Below, piece by piece: positions 53,420-63,061 of a stretch of DNA of 64,000 nt; position 1 is the stretch's first letter; each line of letters starts with the position of its first letter. This DNA is from Enhydrobacter sp. GTDB lineage: Bacteria > Pseudomonadota > Alphaproteobacteria > Reyranellales > Reyranellaceae. A program made the translations under genes and the position numbers. Below the pieces are notes generated by a model that was not told the DNA's origin, did not search any database, and saw only the letters and a program-made list of their open reading frames with translations. The DNA is taken from contig CP075528.1 of NCBI GenBank assembly GCA_025808875.1, positions 1,240,001-1,304,000 on the forward strand, written 5' to 3'.

Positions 53420-54925
53420 TCATGGTCTCCCGCCGGAAGGGGGCATCGACGGCGGGAGCCGGAGTCGAAGGCCCCGCTCGTCGGCTTCCGCGCTGTCCAT
53501 GAAGGCGTGCGCGGCCTGCAGCTCGGCCCGGGCCTTGTCGAAGGCGCCCCAATCGACCGTCTGCGTGAAGCGCTGCGCATAGTCCAGCACCTGGATGAGG
53601 GGCAGGGCGCTCGTGCGATTCGAGAGTGCCTTGAGCGCGCCGAGGTAGTTGGCCCGATAGACCGTCGGGATGACGATCCGTTGTTCGCCTGCCGCGACGA
53701 GCTCGGCGTTCATCATGATGCGGGCCACGCGCCCGTTGCCGTCGACGAAGGGGTGAACCTCGGAGACCAGGAACATCATGAAGATGGCACGCTGGAACGC
53801 CGTTCGAAGCGAGCGATAGACGGCGAAGCCCTGCGCGAGCGTGCCGCGAACGAGGTCCGGCGAGACGAACGTCGTGCCGCCGGCGCGGTTCGGGTCGGTC
53901 TTGTAGCGGCCGGGGGACTTGTCGGGCCGCGCGGCCATGATCGCGGCGTGCCGTCGTTTGAGAAGTCGCTCGAATTCGGCGAAGGAGGCCGGCCTTTGCG
54001 CCATTTCGGTCGGATCGGCGACGATGCGGTAGGTGCCGAGGATGTCGTGTGCGTCCTGCGGCCGGGCGTTCGGGATACGGTTCTCGAAGACGATGGCGGC
54101 GGCTTCCTCGACGGCGAACTCGGTGCCCTCGATGAAGTTGGAGAAGTAGGCCTCGAAGAACGCAAGCGTCGTGCCGTCGTTCGGGACGGCGGGCCGCGCT
54201 TGCGGCGGGGTCCGGTGCAGCTCGGCACGCAACGTCTCGAAGAGATCGAGTCGGGCGGGATCGAAGGCCATGCCTTTCCGACGGGCGCGTGCGGCCGGCG
54301 TCCGCAGATCGTCGGTCCGCGTGTTGAGCAGCGCGCCGATCAACCTGTCGAGAGCGGCGAATTCCCTTTGCCGGTCGAGGATGGGCGCGAGGGCGCGCGC
54401 GGCGTCGCGGAGCCCGTTCAACTCCGCCTCACCCGATCGCCGCAGCAAGGTATCGAGGTGGAGTTCGGCCTCCTTTCTGGAGAGCGTCCTCGCAACCGCG
54501 CCGCGGCTGCGGCTCGGCGCGAAGTTGTCGAGCAGGGTCCGCGCGGGAGACGTGAGATGCAGCACGCCCATGAAGGGAAGATCGGAGTCCTGGGCCGGCG
54601 CGCCACGCCGGGGCCGCAGCGTGAAGCCCGGCAGCGCAATGTCGCTTTGCGCGCCCTGGGATATCAGGAAGACGGAGCCGTCCTTTGCCGGAGCCCCCTC
54701 GATCGCGGTCCGGTCGGCGATGAGCGCATCGGGGAAGTAGCCCGCGAGAATCGGCCAGAGGTTGCGCCTGACGATGGTTTCGGGCGCGGACACGAGGTCC
54801 CTGGTATAGAGGCGAGAGGCCAGCTTCCGAAGTTTGCCCGCGCGCGCAGCCTTGGAGGCGAGGTTGCTGGTCTCCGAATTTGAGACGAAGGTTTCGGGCA
54901 GGTCTTCGAGCGATTTTTTGGCCAT
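53420..54925 (-). CDS. Fic-domain protein with AbiEi-like N-terminal region
   Basis: 501 residues. N-terminal region (about 20-150: KLRKLASRLYTRDLVSAPE, LWPILAGYFPDALIADR, GSVFLIS) resembles the AbiEi-type antitoxin/regulator fold. The Fic domain has the full motif HPFVDGNGRVAR with His391, expected to transfer AMP or another nucleotide group, and an inhibitory motif FSNFIEGTEF with Glu266 N-terminal to it, the class II self-inhibited arrangement. So toxin-like enzyme and putative regulator are in one chain. Repeated 20-bp sites overlap and precede the start. Confidence 0.82.
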   Translation of the reverse strand: MAKKSLEDLPETFVSNSETSNLASKAARAGKLRKLASRLYTRDLVSAPETIVRRNLWPILAGYFPDALIADRTAIEGAPAKDGSVFLISQGAQSDIALPGFTLRPRRGAPAQDSDLPFMGVLHLTSPARTLLDNFAPSRSRGAVARTLSRKEAELHLDTLLRRSGEAELNGLRDAARALAPILDRQREFAALDRLIGALLNTRTDDLRTPAARARRKGMAFDPARLDLFETLRAELHRTPPQARPAVPNDGTTLAFFEAYFSNFIEGTEFAVEEAAAIVFENRIPNARPQDAHDILGTYRIVADPTEMAQRPASFAEFERLLKRRHAAIMAARPDKSPGRYKTDPNRAGGTTFVSPDLVRGTLAQGFAVYRSLRTAFQRAIFMMFLVSEVHPFVDGNGRVARIMMNAELVAAGEQRIVIPTVYRANYLGALKALSNRTSALPLIQVLDYAQRFTQTVDWGAFDKARAELQAAHAFMDSAEADERGLRLRLPPSMPPSGGRP

Positions 54926-55000
54926 AAGCGCGGTCGAGGCCCGGGAAAGCCAATTTTCTCCCCTTAAGACCTATCACAAGGCCAATTTTCTGCCCATAAG
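54910..55000. promoter_or_regulatory. Repeated sites upstream of the Fic gene
   Basis: GCCAATTTTCTCCCCTTAAG (54949-54968) and GCCAATTTTCTGCCCATAAG (54981-55000) differ at two positions and are 32 bp apart; GCGATTTTTTGGCCATAAG (54910-54928) is a looser third copy over the start codon. They are candidate operators for autoregulation by the AbiEi-like N-terminus. Confidence 0.6.
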
Positions 55001-55022
55001 CAAAAGCGACGGGCAATCGTCC

Positions 55023-55424
55023 CTACGCCGGCCGAGAGGGCGGCACCGGCTCGAAGTCGGGGGCGGCGACGCCGGCGATCTCGAGCGCCTCCGCCATGGT
55101 GCGCACCACGATGGGCGCGTCGCCGCTCTGCGACTGCAGCGCCTGGTAGAGTCGCGACGTGCCGTAGACGAGGTCTGTCGGCGCCACCAGGATGCGCCGC
55201 TTGCCGTGCAGCACGGGACGCTGCGCCGCGCGAGTCCAGAAATAGGCGGCGTCGAGCTCGTACTTCTCGACGGCGCCGAAATCGATGATGGCGTCCATGG
55301 CGCCGTGCCGGGCGACGAAGCGGCCGAGCTCGACCATCATCGCGCGGTGGATGTCGGGGTCGAGGGCGGCGCCGAACCTGACCAGCAGGAGCCGCGCCGC
55401 CCGATCGAACGCCAGGGTGAACAT
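55023..55424 (-). CDS. Hypothetical 133-aa protein, tandem paralog 1
   Basis: MFTLAFDRAARLLLVRFGAA, VDAIIDFGAVEKYELDAAYF-like core (DAIIDFGAVEKYELDA) and VVRTMAEALEIAGVAAPDFE. Paralog of the next gene over its whole length. The alternating strand-helix pattern is STAS-like, but no family was recognised. Confidence 0.68.
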   Translation of the reverse strand: MFTLAFDRAARLLLVRFGAALDPDIHRAMMVELGRFVARHGAMDAIIDFGAVEKYELDAAYFWTRAAQRPVLHGKRRILVAPTDLVYGTSRLYQALQSQSGDAPIVVRTMAEALEIAGVAAPDFEPVPPSRPA

Positions 55425-55493
55425 GGCGACCCCTCACCGTTGCTCTCCGTCATAACGCGCCTGCCGGCGGGGATTGTAAAGCGCGGCGGGGGC

Positions 55494-55886
55494 TCAGGAA
55501 GGGTCGATCCGCTCGTAGCGCGGCGCCGGGACGCCGACGATCTCCAGCGCCTCGGCCATGGTGCGCACGACGAAGGGCCGGTCGCCGGTGGCGGCCTGAT
55601 GCATCTCGAACAGCCGCGACGTGCCGAAGGCGAGGTCCTGGGGCGCGACGAAGACGCGCTTGCGGCCGTGCAGCACGGCGCGCTCGCTCGCCACGGTCTT
55701 GAGGTAGGCGAGGTCGAGCGCATGGGTCTCGACGGCGCTGAAATCGACGATGGCGTCGACCAGGCCGTTCGCCGCGACGAAGCGCTGCACGGCGGCAACC
55801 ATGGCGCGATGGATGTCGACCGTCAGCGTACCGGTGAAACGCACCAGCAGCAGCCCGGCCTCCCGGTCGTGGTCGAGCGTGAACAT
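55494..55886 (-). CDS. Hypothetical 130-aa protein, tandem paralog 2
   Basis: MFTLDHDREAGLLLVRFTGT, DAIVDFSAVETHALDLAYLK, HGRKRVFVAPQDLAFGTSRL, VVRTMAEALEIVGVPAPRYE. Same fold pattern as paralog 1; start aligned to it, with an alternative ATG three codons upstream. Immediately follows the oxidoreductase gene on the same strand. Confidence 0.68.
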   Translation of the reverse strand: MFTLDHDREAGLLLVRFTGTLTVDIHRAMVAAVQRFVAANGLVDAIVDFSAVETHALDLAYLKTVASERAVLHGRKRVFVAPQDLAFGTSRLFEMHQAATGDRPFVVRTMAEALEIVGVPAPRYERIDPS

Positions 55887-55903
55887 CGCCGGCATGCCCT
55901 CCT

Positions 55904-56980
55904 TCAACCGAAGGCGGGCATCACCTCCTGGCCGAAGCGCCGCATCGAGCGGAGCTGGCGGTCGTGATCCATCGCGCCGAATCCGGTCTGGCAGAGCAGG
56001 TGGCGCACGCCGGCGTCGCGCAGCTCGGCGACCTGCTCGCGCACGCGGCGCGGCGAGCCGTAGAGCGAGCCGGTCTTCATCGCGAAGGGGATGGCCGCGC
56101 TGTCGGGCACGGCCGGATCGGTCCAGGCGTTGAGCGCCGACGGGTCGGGCGCGAAGTCGCGTGGATTGTGCGCCTCGCGGACATGCATCATGTGGGCGCG
56201 CGTCTCGGCGAGCAGGCCGGCCAGCTCGTCCTCGGCCTGGGCGTCGGACTCGGCGACATAGACGTTGCGCCACAGCGCGCTCTGCGCCAGCAGCCGGTCC
56301 CGTGTCGCAGCGTCGTGGCCGCCGGCCTCGAGTCCCCTGCGATAGGTCGCCCAGCGCTCGGCGATGCGCTCGACCGGCAGGCGCGCGGTCAGGATCGGCA
56401 CGCCGAGGCGGCCGCATTCCTCGAACGAGCCGGGCGAGATGACGCTGCGCCACAGCGGCGGCCCCGGTCGCTGCACCGGCTTCGGCCGGATCTGCGGCAC
56501 GTGCAGCGTGTAGTACGCACCGGCGTGGTCGAACGGCGCGCCGCGCCAGGCGCGCTCCCAGAGGCCCTGCAGGATCTCGACCGACTCGTCCATGCGCTGG
56601 CGCGCGTCGGCGCTGCGCAGGCCGTGGCCGACGAACTCGTACTCGTTGTAGGCGGTGCCCTTGCCGATGCCGACGTCGATGCGCCCGCCGCTCAGGTTGT
56701 CGAGCAGCGCGAGCTGGGTGGCGAGCCGCACCGGATGATGGAACGGCATCTGCACCACGGCGAAGCCGATGCGCACCCGGCTGGTCTTGACCGCGAGCGC
56801 CGAGGCGAAGAGCAGCGAGTCGTTGTAGACGCTCTCGCCGGTGAAATAGTGCTCGGTCAGCCAGACGTCGGAGAAGCCGAGCGCCTCGGCCTCGCAGGCG
56901 AGCCCGAGGAGCTGGGCGATGCGGGCCGCGTCCTCGTCGGGCGAGGGCGAGAGGGCGAGCGTGAGCCAGCCAAATTGCAT
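55904..56980 (-). CDS. LLM-class flavin-dependent oxidoreductase (luciferase-like)
   Basis: 358 residues from the ATG at 56980. Family features: FGWLTLALSPSPDEDAARIA, GFSDVWLTEHYF (the usual W-x-EHH/EHY), VRIGFAVVQMPFHHPVRLA, LDNLSGGRIDVGIGKG. These TIM-barrel enzymes use reduced flavin, often FMN, in monooxygenation. Substrate unknown. It heads an operon with the two 130-aa paralogs. Confidence 0.85.
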   Translation of the reverse strand: MQFGWLTLALSPSPDEDAARIAQLLGLACEAEALGFSDVWLTEHYFTGESVYNDSLLFASALAVKTSRVRIGFAVVQMPFHHPVRLATQLALLDNLSGGRIDVGIGKGTAYNEYEFVGHGLRSADARQRMDESVEILQGLWERAWRGAPFDHAGAYYTLHVPQIRPKPVQRPGPPLWRSVISPGSFEECGRLGVPILTARLPVERIAERWATYRRGLEAGGHDAATRDRLLAQSALWRNVYVAESDAQAEDELAGLLAETRAHMMHVREAHNPRDFAPDPSALNAWTDPAVPDSAAIPFAMKTGSLYGSPRRVREQVAELRDAGVRHLLCQTGFGAMDHDRQLRSMRRFGQEVMPAFG

Positions 56981-57079
56981 CGGCGCTGTTCCCAAGAATC
57001 GACTCCTTCGCGGGGCAGACTAGCGACGGGTCACCGTTTGGTCACTACGGCCGCGGCGCCGGCTTTTGCATGGTGGGAA

Positions 57080-57829
57080 ATGCTCAGGATCGTCAAGGAC
57101 TCCGTGCTGCGGGTCAGCCGCTCGCTCGGCTACGACATCGTTCCCCTGCGCGAGATGAAGGAGCGCGACCTCGCGCTGCATCTGCGCCAGCTGCTCGGCC
57201 GGCTGGAGATCGACTGTGTGCTCGATGTCGGGGCCAATGTCGGCCAGTACCGCGACTTCCTGCGCGAGCGGGTGCTCTATGGCGGGCCGATCGTCTCCTT
57301 CGAGCCGGTCGCGCGCCACGTCGCGGTGCTGCGTGAGCGCGCGCGCGCGGATCGCGCCTGGCACGTCGAGGGCTATGCGCTCGGCGCCGACGACGGCACG
57401 GCGCCGATCAAGGTGATGGTGTCGGACCAGTTCAGCTCGTTCCTCGAGCCCGACAACAGCCGGCTGAAGGACTACGCGGCCCTGAACACGCCCCGGGCGA
57501 TCGAGGACGTGGCGGTGCGCCGCCTCGATTCGGTGCTGCCGGCGCTCGCCGCGCGGCTCGGCTTCCGGCGGCCCTACCTCAAGCTCGACACCCAGGGTTT
57601 CGACCTCCAGGTGCTGCGCGGGGCGACGGCGAGCCTGCCGTCGATGCGCGGGCTGCAGACCGAGGCCTCCGTCATCGGCATCTACAAGGACATGCCGGAC
57701 TACATGGCGACGATCCGCTATCTCGGCGAGCAGGGCTTCGACGTCACCGGCTTCTATCCGGTGAGCCGCGACGCCTCGCTGCGGCTGGTCGAATTCGACT
57801 GCGTGATGATCAACCGTTTGACGGCCTGA
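57080..57829 (+). CDS. FkbM-family methyltransferase
   Basis: 249 residues. SAM-binding motif CVLDVGANVGQYRDFLR, IVSFEPVARHVAVL, then RRLDSVLPAL and YLKLDTQGFDLQVLRGA, the FkbM signature. Methylates a sugar or glycolipid hydroxyl. First gene of the surface-polysaccharide cluster. Confidence 0.88.
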   Translation: MLRIVKDSVLRVSRSLGYDIVPLREMKERDLALHLRQLLGRLEIDCVLDVGANVGQYRDFLRERVLYGGPIVSFEPVARHVAVLRERARADRAWHVEGYALGADDGTAPIKVMVSDQFSSFLEPDNSRLKDYAALNTPRAIEDVAVRRLDSVLPALAARLGFRRPYLKLDTQGFDLQVLRGATASLPSMRGLQTEASVIGIYKDMPDYMATIRYLGEQGFDVTGFYPVSRDASLRLVEFDCVMINRLTA

Positions 57830-57949
57830 TACGTTTGCGACAGGAGCGTTACACTCGACACGCTGACGGGCTTTACACCCGGGCCGTCCGGCGGCGAAGA
57901 TGCCGGCGGGGAAGTCGGGAAGCGAAGTCGTAACTTGGGGTTGAAGGAA

Positions 57950-58282
57950 ATGCAGCCGCCCAACCGGGCCGGATTGCATGCGGCGCTGCATGCTATCCGG
58001 GATGCCGCGACACAGGTCAAGGTCTACGAGGCCCAGCCGATCGACGGTCTGACGGCCGCCATCGCCGCCCATCTCGCGACGGTGCGCGGCGCGGAGGGCC
58101 TCGGGGGTGAGGCGCTCGCCAGGCGCGACCGCATCGTGCAGCAATGCACCGCCGTGCAGGAGGCCGTGCAGCGCGCGCGCCAGTATCCGGAACACATCAT
58201 GGCGCGCGCGGTGGTGCTCGACCAGGCGGCGGCGCTGGCGCGGCAGATCCGCGAGGCGGCGGAGTCGTTCGGCATGCGCTAG
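57950..58282 (+). CDS. Hypothetical helical protein, 110 aa
   Basis: MQPPNRAGLHAALHAIRDAA and a helical body (AVQEAVQRARQYPEHIMARA). Helical secretion-chaperone-like size, but unrecognised. A TTG at 57935 is an alternative start. Confidence 0.55.
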   Translation: MQPPNRAGLHAALHAIRDAATQVKVYEAQPIDGLTAAIAAHLATVRGAEGLGGEALARRDRIVQQCTAVQEAVQRARQYPEHIMARAVVLDQAAALARQIREAAESFGMR

Positions 58283-58350
58283 CGCGGCGCGCCGGCAAGT
58301 CACACCTTGATCACTGGAGGCGCCGTCGCCGCCGGTGTCTGCTGCGGGCG

Positions 58351-59505
58351 ATGGATGTCTCGCCCGCTCTCGAAGGTCGTGTGCTCGCGCGTGCGCCGCG
58401 CTTCGACCGCATCGCCGTGTCGTCGGTGTTCGGCGACGCGCGCCTGGCCGGCACGTGGTCCGGCGCGCCGTCCAACGTCGCGAGCGCACTCGAGCGGCTC
58501 GGCGTGAAGGTCGCCACGCTGATGCCGCAGCTCGGCCGGTGGGACAAGGCGCGCATCGCGCTGATGCAGCTCGCGCGCGGCCACGGCCGGCCGCTGAGCG
58601 GCGAGCAGATCCTGCGCAGCCTCGACGCCCGGCGCCTGCATGCGCGCCAGGCCGCCGGGCAGGCCGCGGCGCTCGGCGTGACCAGGGTGCTGCATTTCGG
58701 CACGTTCGACCTGCCGGCGGTCGACGGCGATCGGGTCGAGCACTACCTCTACTGCGACCACACCTGGGATCTGTCGCGGCGCCATCACGTGCATGCCGAC
58801 CGCTACACGGCGCGCGCGCTCGCCGACTTCGAGGAGGCCGAGTGCCTGGCGCTGCACGACCTCGCGCATGTCTTCACCTTCGGCGCCTACGTGCGCGACA
58901 ACCTGATCGTTCACTACGGGCTGCAGCCCGACCGGGTCACGGCGGTCGGCTCGGGCTTCGGCGGCATCGAGCCTTTCACTGGCGCCAAGGATTACGGCCG
59001 GCCGCGGCTGCTGTTCGTCGCCAAGCACCTGTTCCGCGAGAAGGGTGGCGTGCTGCTGCTCGAGGCCTTCGCCCGGCTGCGCCGGGAGCGCCGCGACGTC
59101 GTCCTCACCATCGTCGGCGACGAGCGCAGCCGGCGCTTCGTCGGCTCGGCCGACGGCGTCGACTTCCGCGCCCACCTGCCGTGGCGGGAGCTGCAGCGGC
59201 TCTACCGCGACAGCACGCTGCTGGTGCAGCCGATGCTCAACGATCCGTGGGGCCAGGTCTATCTCGAGGCCATGGCTTCGCGCACGCCGGTCATGGGGCT
59301 CGCCCGCAACGGCCTGCCCGAACTCACCGACGGCGGCCGGCACGGCTTTCTGGTCGACCGCGCCGACGCCGATTCGCTGGCGCGGGCGATGCTCTGCGCT
59401 CTGTCGGATCCGGCGCGGCTCGAGCGCATGGCGATCGCCGGCCAGCGCTACGTGCTCGGCACGCACTCCTGGGACCGCGTCGCCGAGCGGATGGTCTTCC
59501 CCTGA
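58351..59505 (+). CDS. Family 4-type glycosyltransferase
   Basis: 384 residues. N-terminal Rossmann region with [21 protein letters not shown]-terminal GT-B half with [31 protein letters not shown] and [20 protein letters not shown], the Glu-containing nucleotide-sugar motif. It adds a sugar to the surface polysaccharide; donor and acceptor unknown, though GDP-fucose or GDP-mannose would fit the neighbours. Confidence 0.85.
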   Translation: MDVSPALEGRVLARAPRFDRIAVSSVFGDARLAGTWSGAPSNVASALERLGVKVATLMPQLGRWDKARIALMQLARGHGRPLSGEQILRSLDARRLHARQAAGQAAALGVTRVLHFGTFDLPAVDGDRVEHYLYCDHTWDLSRRHHVHADRYTARALADFEEAECLALHDLAHVFTFGAYVRDNLIVHYGLQPDRVTAVGSGFGGIEPFTGAKDYGRPRLLFVAKHLFREKGGVLLLEAFARLRRERRDVVLTIVGDERSRRFVGSADGVDFRAHLPWRELQRLYRDSTLLVQPMLNDPWGQVYLEAMASRTPVMGLARNGLPELTDGGRHGFLVDRADADSLARAMLCALSDPARLERMAIAGQRYVLGTHSWDRVAERMVFP

Positions 59506-59527
59506 TGCGAACGACGAAAGGCGGCCC

Positions 59528-60613
59528 ATGTCGGAACGGATTGCCCTGATCACCGGGATCACCGGACAGGACGGCGCCTATCTCGCCGACTTCCTGCTCA
59601 ATCGCGGCTACGTCGTGCACGGCATCAAGCGTCGCGCGTCGCTGCTCAACACCGAGCGCATCGACTACCTCTACCGCGACCGCCACGACGCCGGGGTGCG
59701 GCTGTTCCTGCACTACGGCGACATGACCGACTCGACCAACCTGCTGCGCCTGATCGGCCAGATCAGGCCGACCGAGATCTACAATCTCGCGGCCCAGAGC
59801 CACGTCCAGGTCAGCTTCGAGACGCCGGAATACACCGCCAACACCGACGCCATCGGCACGCTGCGCATGCTCGAGGCGATCCGCATCCTCGGCATGCAGG
59901 ACGGCGTGCGCTTCTACCAGGCCTCGACGTCCGAGCTGTTCGGCAAGGTGCACGAGACGCCGCAGCGCGAGGCGACGCCGTTCTACCCGCGCAGCCCCTA
60001 CGCCGTCGCCAAGCTCTATGCCTACTGGATCACGGTCAACTACCGCGAGGCCTACGACATGCACGCCTCCAACGGTATCCTGTTCAACCACGAATCGCCG
60101 ATCCGCGGCGAGACCTTCGTGACGCGCAAGATCACGCGCGCCGTCGCCGCCATCGAGCGCGGACTGCAGGAGCGCCTCTATCTCGGCAATCTCGACGCCC
60201 GGCGCGACTGGGGCCACGCGCGCGACTATGTCGAGGGGATGTGGCGCATCCTTCAGCAGGAGCGGCCCGACGACTACGTGCTGGCGACGGGCGAGACCCA
60301 CACCGTGCGCGAGTTCGTCGAGCTCGCCTTCCGCCAGATCGACCGCGCGATCGAATGGCGCGGCAGCGGCGACGACGAGCGCGGCTGCTGCCGGCGCACC
60401 GGCAAGGTGCTGGTCGCGCTCGACCCGGCCTATCGCCGGCCGACCGAGGTCGACCTGCTGCTGGGCGACCCGGCCAAGGCGCGCGAGCGGCTCGGCTGGA
60501 CGCATCGCACCAGCTTCGAGCAGCTCGTCGCCGAGATGGTCGAGGCCGACCGTGTCGTCATCAAGTCCATGGGAGATCGGTATGCGCAACCCGTCCTACA
60601 CGCTGCGCAATAA
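59528..60613 (+). CDS. gmd: GDP-mannose 4,6-dehydratase
   Basis: 361 residues. NAD(P)-binding [38 protein letters not shown], catalytic [33 protein letters not shown] and [13 protein letters not shown] are Gmd hallmarks. Makes GDP-4-keto-6-deoxymannose from GDP-mannose. Overlaps fcl by 32 bp. Confidence 0.96.
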   Translation: MSERIALITGITGQDGAYLADFLLNRGYVVHGIKRRASLLNTERIDYLYRDRHDAGVRLFLHYGDMTDSTNLLRLIGQIRPTEIYNLAAQSHVQVSFETPEYTANTDAIGTLRMLEAIRILGMQDGVRFYQASTSELFGKVHETPQREATPFYPRSPYAVAKLYAYWITVNYREAYDMHASNGILFNHESPIRGETFVTRKITRAVAAIERGLQERLYLGNLDARRDWGHARDYVEGMWRILQQERPDDYVLATGETHTVREFVELAFRQIDRAIEWRGSGDDERGCCRRTGKVLVALDPAYRRPTEVDLLLGDPAKARERLGWTHRTSFEQLVAEMVEADRVVIKSMGDRYAQPVLHAAQ

Positions 60614-61550
60614 GCGCGTCTGGGTCGCCGGCCATCGCGGCCTGGTCGGCAGCGCCCTGGTGCGGCGCCTGCAGGGCGAAGGCTGCGAGATCGTCGTCGC
60701 GCCGCGCGAATCGGTGGATCTGCGCCGGCCCGACCAGGTCGAGCGCTGGATGGCGGAAGCGCGGCCGCAGGCGGTGTTCGTGGCCGCCGCCAAGGTGGGC
60801 GGCATCCATGCCAACGACACGCGGCCGGCCGAGTTCATCTACGACAACCTGATGATCCAGAGCAACATCGTCGAGGCGGCGCGCCGCGTCGGCGTCGAGA
60901 AGATGATGCTGCTCGGCTCGTCCTGCATCTATCCGCGGCTCGCGCCCCAGCCTATCCCGGAGACGGCGCTGCTGACCGGCCCGCTCGAGCCGACCAACCA
61001 GTGGTACGCCGTCGCCAAGATCGCCGGCATCAAGCTCGGCCAGGCCTACCGGCGGCAATACGACTGCGACTTCATCTCCGTCATGCCGACCAATCTCTAC
61101 GGGCCGGGCGACAATTTCGACCTGCTGTCGAGCCATGTCGTGCCGGCCCTCATCAACAAGGCGCACAACGCCAAGACCAGCCGGGCACCGACGATCGAGG
61201 TGTGGGGCACGGGCGCGGTGCGCCGCGAGTTCCTCTACGTCGACGACGCCGCCGACGGCATGGTCCATCTGATGAAGAACTACTCGGACGAGGGCATCGT
61301 CAATCTCGGCCCTGGCACCGACGTGCCGATCATCGATCTGGTCGCGCTGGTGTGCCGTGTCGTCGGCTACAAGGGCGGCGTGCGGTTCGATGCCAGCCGG
61401 CCCGACGGTGTGCCGCGCAAGATGGTCGACACCACCTTCGCCGCGTCGCTCGGCTGGCAGGCGAAGACTCCCCTGAAGCAGGGCCTCGAGGCAACCTATC
61501 GGTGGTTCGTTGACAACGTCGCATCCGAAGCGCGCCGGGCCGTCGCCTGA
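60582..61550 (+). CDS. fcl: GDP-L-fucose synthase
   Basis: 322 residues. [48 protein letters not shown], catalytic [20 protein letters not shown] and [15 protein letters not shown]. Epimerises and reduces the Gmd product to GDP-L-fucose. The gmd-fcl pair overlaps, so the pathway is translated as a unit. Confidence 0.95.
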   Translation: MRNPSYTLRNKRVWVAGHRGLVGSALVRRLQGEGCEIVVAPRESVDLRRPDQVERWMAEARPQAVFVAAAKVGGIHANDTRPAEFIYDNLMIQSNIVEAARRVGVEKMMLLGSSCIYPRLAPQPIPETALLTGPLEPTNQWYAVAKIAGIKLGQAYRRQYDCDFISVMPTNLYGPGDNFDLLSSHVVPALINKAHNAKTSRAPTIEVWGTGAVRREFLYVDDAADGMVHLMKNYSDEGIVNLGPGTDVPIIDLVALVCRVVGYKGGVRFDASRPDGVPRKMVDTTFAASLGWQAKTPLKQGLEATYRWFVDNVASEARRAVA

Positions 61551-63060
61551 CGCATCGTTCGCGACGGATCATCTGAAGCAGGATGTGGGGCGCCGCTCCC
61601 GACGGGGCGGTGCCGTGCTGCTGGGCGCGCAGATGGTGCGGGTGGCGGTCCAGCTCCTGGCGCTGGTCATGCTGGCGCGCCTGCTGCCGCCGCAGGCGTT
61701 TGGCCTGCTGGCCATGGTCGGTGCGGTGAGCATCGTGCTCGACCTCGTCAAGGATTTCGGGCTCTCGACGGCGACCATCCAGCGGCAGGAGATCGGCCAC
61801 GCTCAGGTCTCGGCCCTGTTCTGGATCAACGTCGGTCTGGGCGCGGGTATGGCGGGGCTGCTGTTCGTCGCCGCGCCGCTGCTCGCGTCGTTCTATGGCC
61901 AGCCGGAGCTCACCGACGTGGCCCGTTGGATGTGCCTCGGCTTCCTGGCGAGCAGCCTGACGGTGCAGCACTGGGCGCTGCTGCGCCGACAGATGCGCTT
62001 CGGTGCCATTGCCGGCATCGAGACCGGCGCAGAGATCGCCAGCGCGGCCCTGGCCATCGCCGCCGCCGCCTCAGGCGCGGGGTACTGGGCGCTGGTGCTG
62101 CAGCGCATCGCTTCACCGGTTCTGTCGATGGCCGCGAGCTGGTGGATATGCGGCTGGAGACCGGCGGCTCCCCGGCCCTCCATCTTCAGGGCCGGAGGGC
62201 TGCGCCATCTGCTGGCCTTCGGCGCCGGGGTCATGGGCGGCGGACTTGCCGCCGCCTTCAGCCGGAGCATCGACCAGATCCTGGTCGGCTGGCTGTGGGG
62301 CGCCTCGGTGCTGGGTCTCTACGAGCGGACGACCCGGCTGCTGATGCTGCCCGTCAACACCATCAACGCGCCGGTCTATGCGGCGGCGATGCCGGCCCTG
62401 AGCCGGCTGGTCGACGATGCGACGCGCTACCGGGCGCTGTTCGGCCAGATGATTCAGAAGCTCGCGCTGCTCACCATGCCGGCGTTCGGGCTGTGCGCCA
62501 TGGTCGCGGACTGGGTCGTGATCGTCCTGCTCGGCGAGGCATGGCTCGAGGCGGTGCCGCTGGTGATGTTGTTCAGCCTTGCCGCCCTCGCCCTGCCGGT
62601 GCAGATGGCGGCGGGCATCCTCTACATGACTCACGCCCGAGGCGGCGAGCTCCTGCGTGCCAGTCTGGTCGACGCGGCCATCGTCCTGGCGGCGATCCTG
62701 GTCGGCCTTCGCTGGGGCGTGGTGGGCATTGCCGCATCGCTCGCGAGCGTCGGGCTCGTGATCCGCGCGCCCGTCGCGTTCTGGCTGGCAACGCGTGGCC
62801 AGCCGGTGGCGATGGGCGATATCTGGCGCGCGATCGCGCCGCCCGCGACGGCGTCGCTGGCCATCATGGCAGCCGTCTGGTCGCTGCGCCAGCTGGTGCG
62901 CTCCCCGGATGGACCGTCGCTCGGGGCGATCGCGGCCGCGACCGCGACGGCCATAGCGACGTTGATCGTCGTGCTCATTGCCTGGCCCGATACGCGCCGC
63001 GAGGCGCTCGTGCTGTCGCGTCGTGTCGGCGGCCTTCTCCCGACAGCACGCGGGCGATAG
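61510..63060 (+). CDS. Polysaccharide flippase (Wzx-like, MOP superfamily)
   Basis: 516 residues, TTG start inside the fcl 3' end. Around 12-14 membrane segments beginning GGAVLLGAQMVRVAVQLLAL, with PPQAFGLLAMVGAVSIVLDL and FSRSIDQILVGWLWGASVLG typical of RfbX/Wzx lipopolysaccharide exporters. It would flip lipid-linked repeat units across the inner membrane. Confidence 0.85.
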   Translation: MTTSHPKRAGPSPDASFATDHLKQDVGRRSRRGGAVLLGAQMVRVAVQLLALVMLARLLPPQAFGLLAMVGAVSIVLDLVKDFGLSTATIQRQEIGHAQVSALFWINVGLGAGMAGLLFVAAPLLASFYGQPELTDVARWMCLGFLASSLTVQHWALLRRQMRFGAIAGIETGAEIASAALAIAAAASGAGYWALVLQRIASPVLSMAASWWICGWRPAAPRPSIFRAGGLRHLLAFGAGVMGGGLAAAFSRSIDQILVGWLWGASVLGLYERTTRLLMLPVNTINAPVYAAAMPALSRLVDDATRYRALFGQMIQKLALLTMPAFGLCAMVADWVVIVLLGEAWLEAVPLVMLFSLAALALPVQMAAGILYMTHARGGELLRASLVDAAIVLAAILVGLRWGVVGIAASLASVGLVIRAPVAFWLATRGQPVAMGDIWRAIAPPATASLAIMAAVWSLRQLVRSPDGPSLGAIAAATATAIATLIVVLIAWPDTRREALVLSRRVGGLLPTARGR

Positions 63061-63061
63061 T

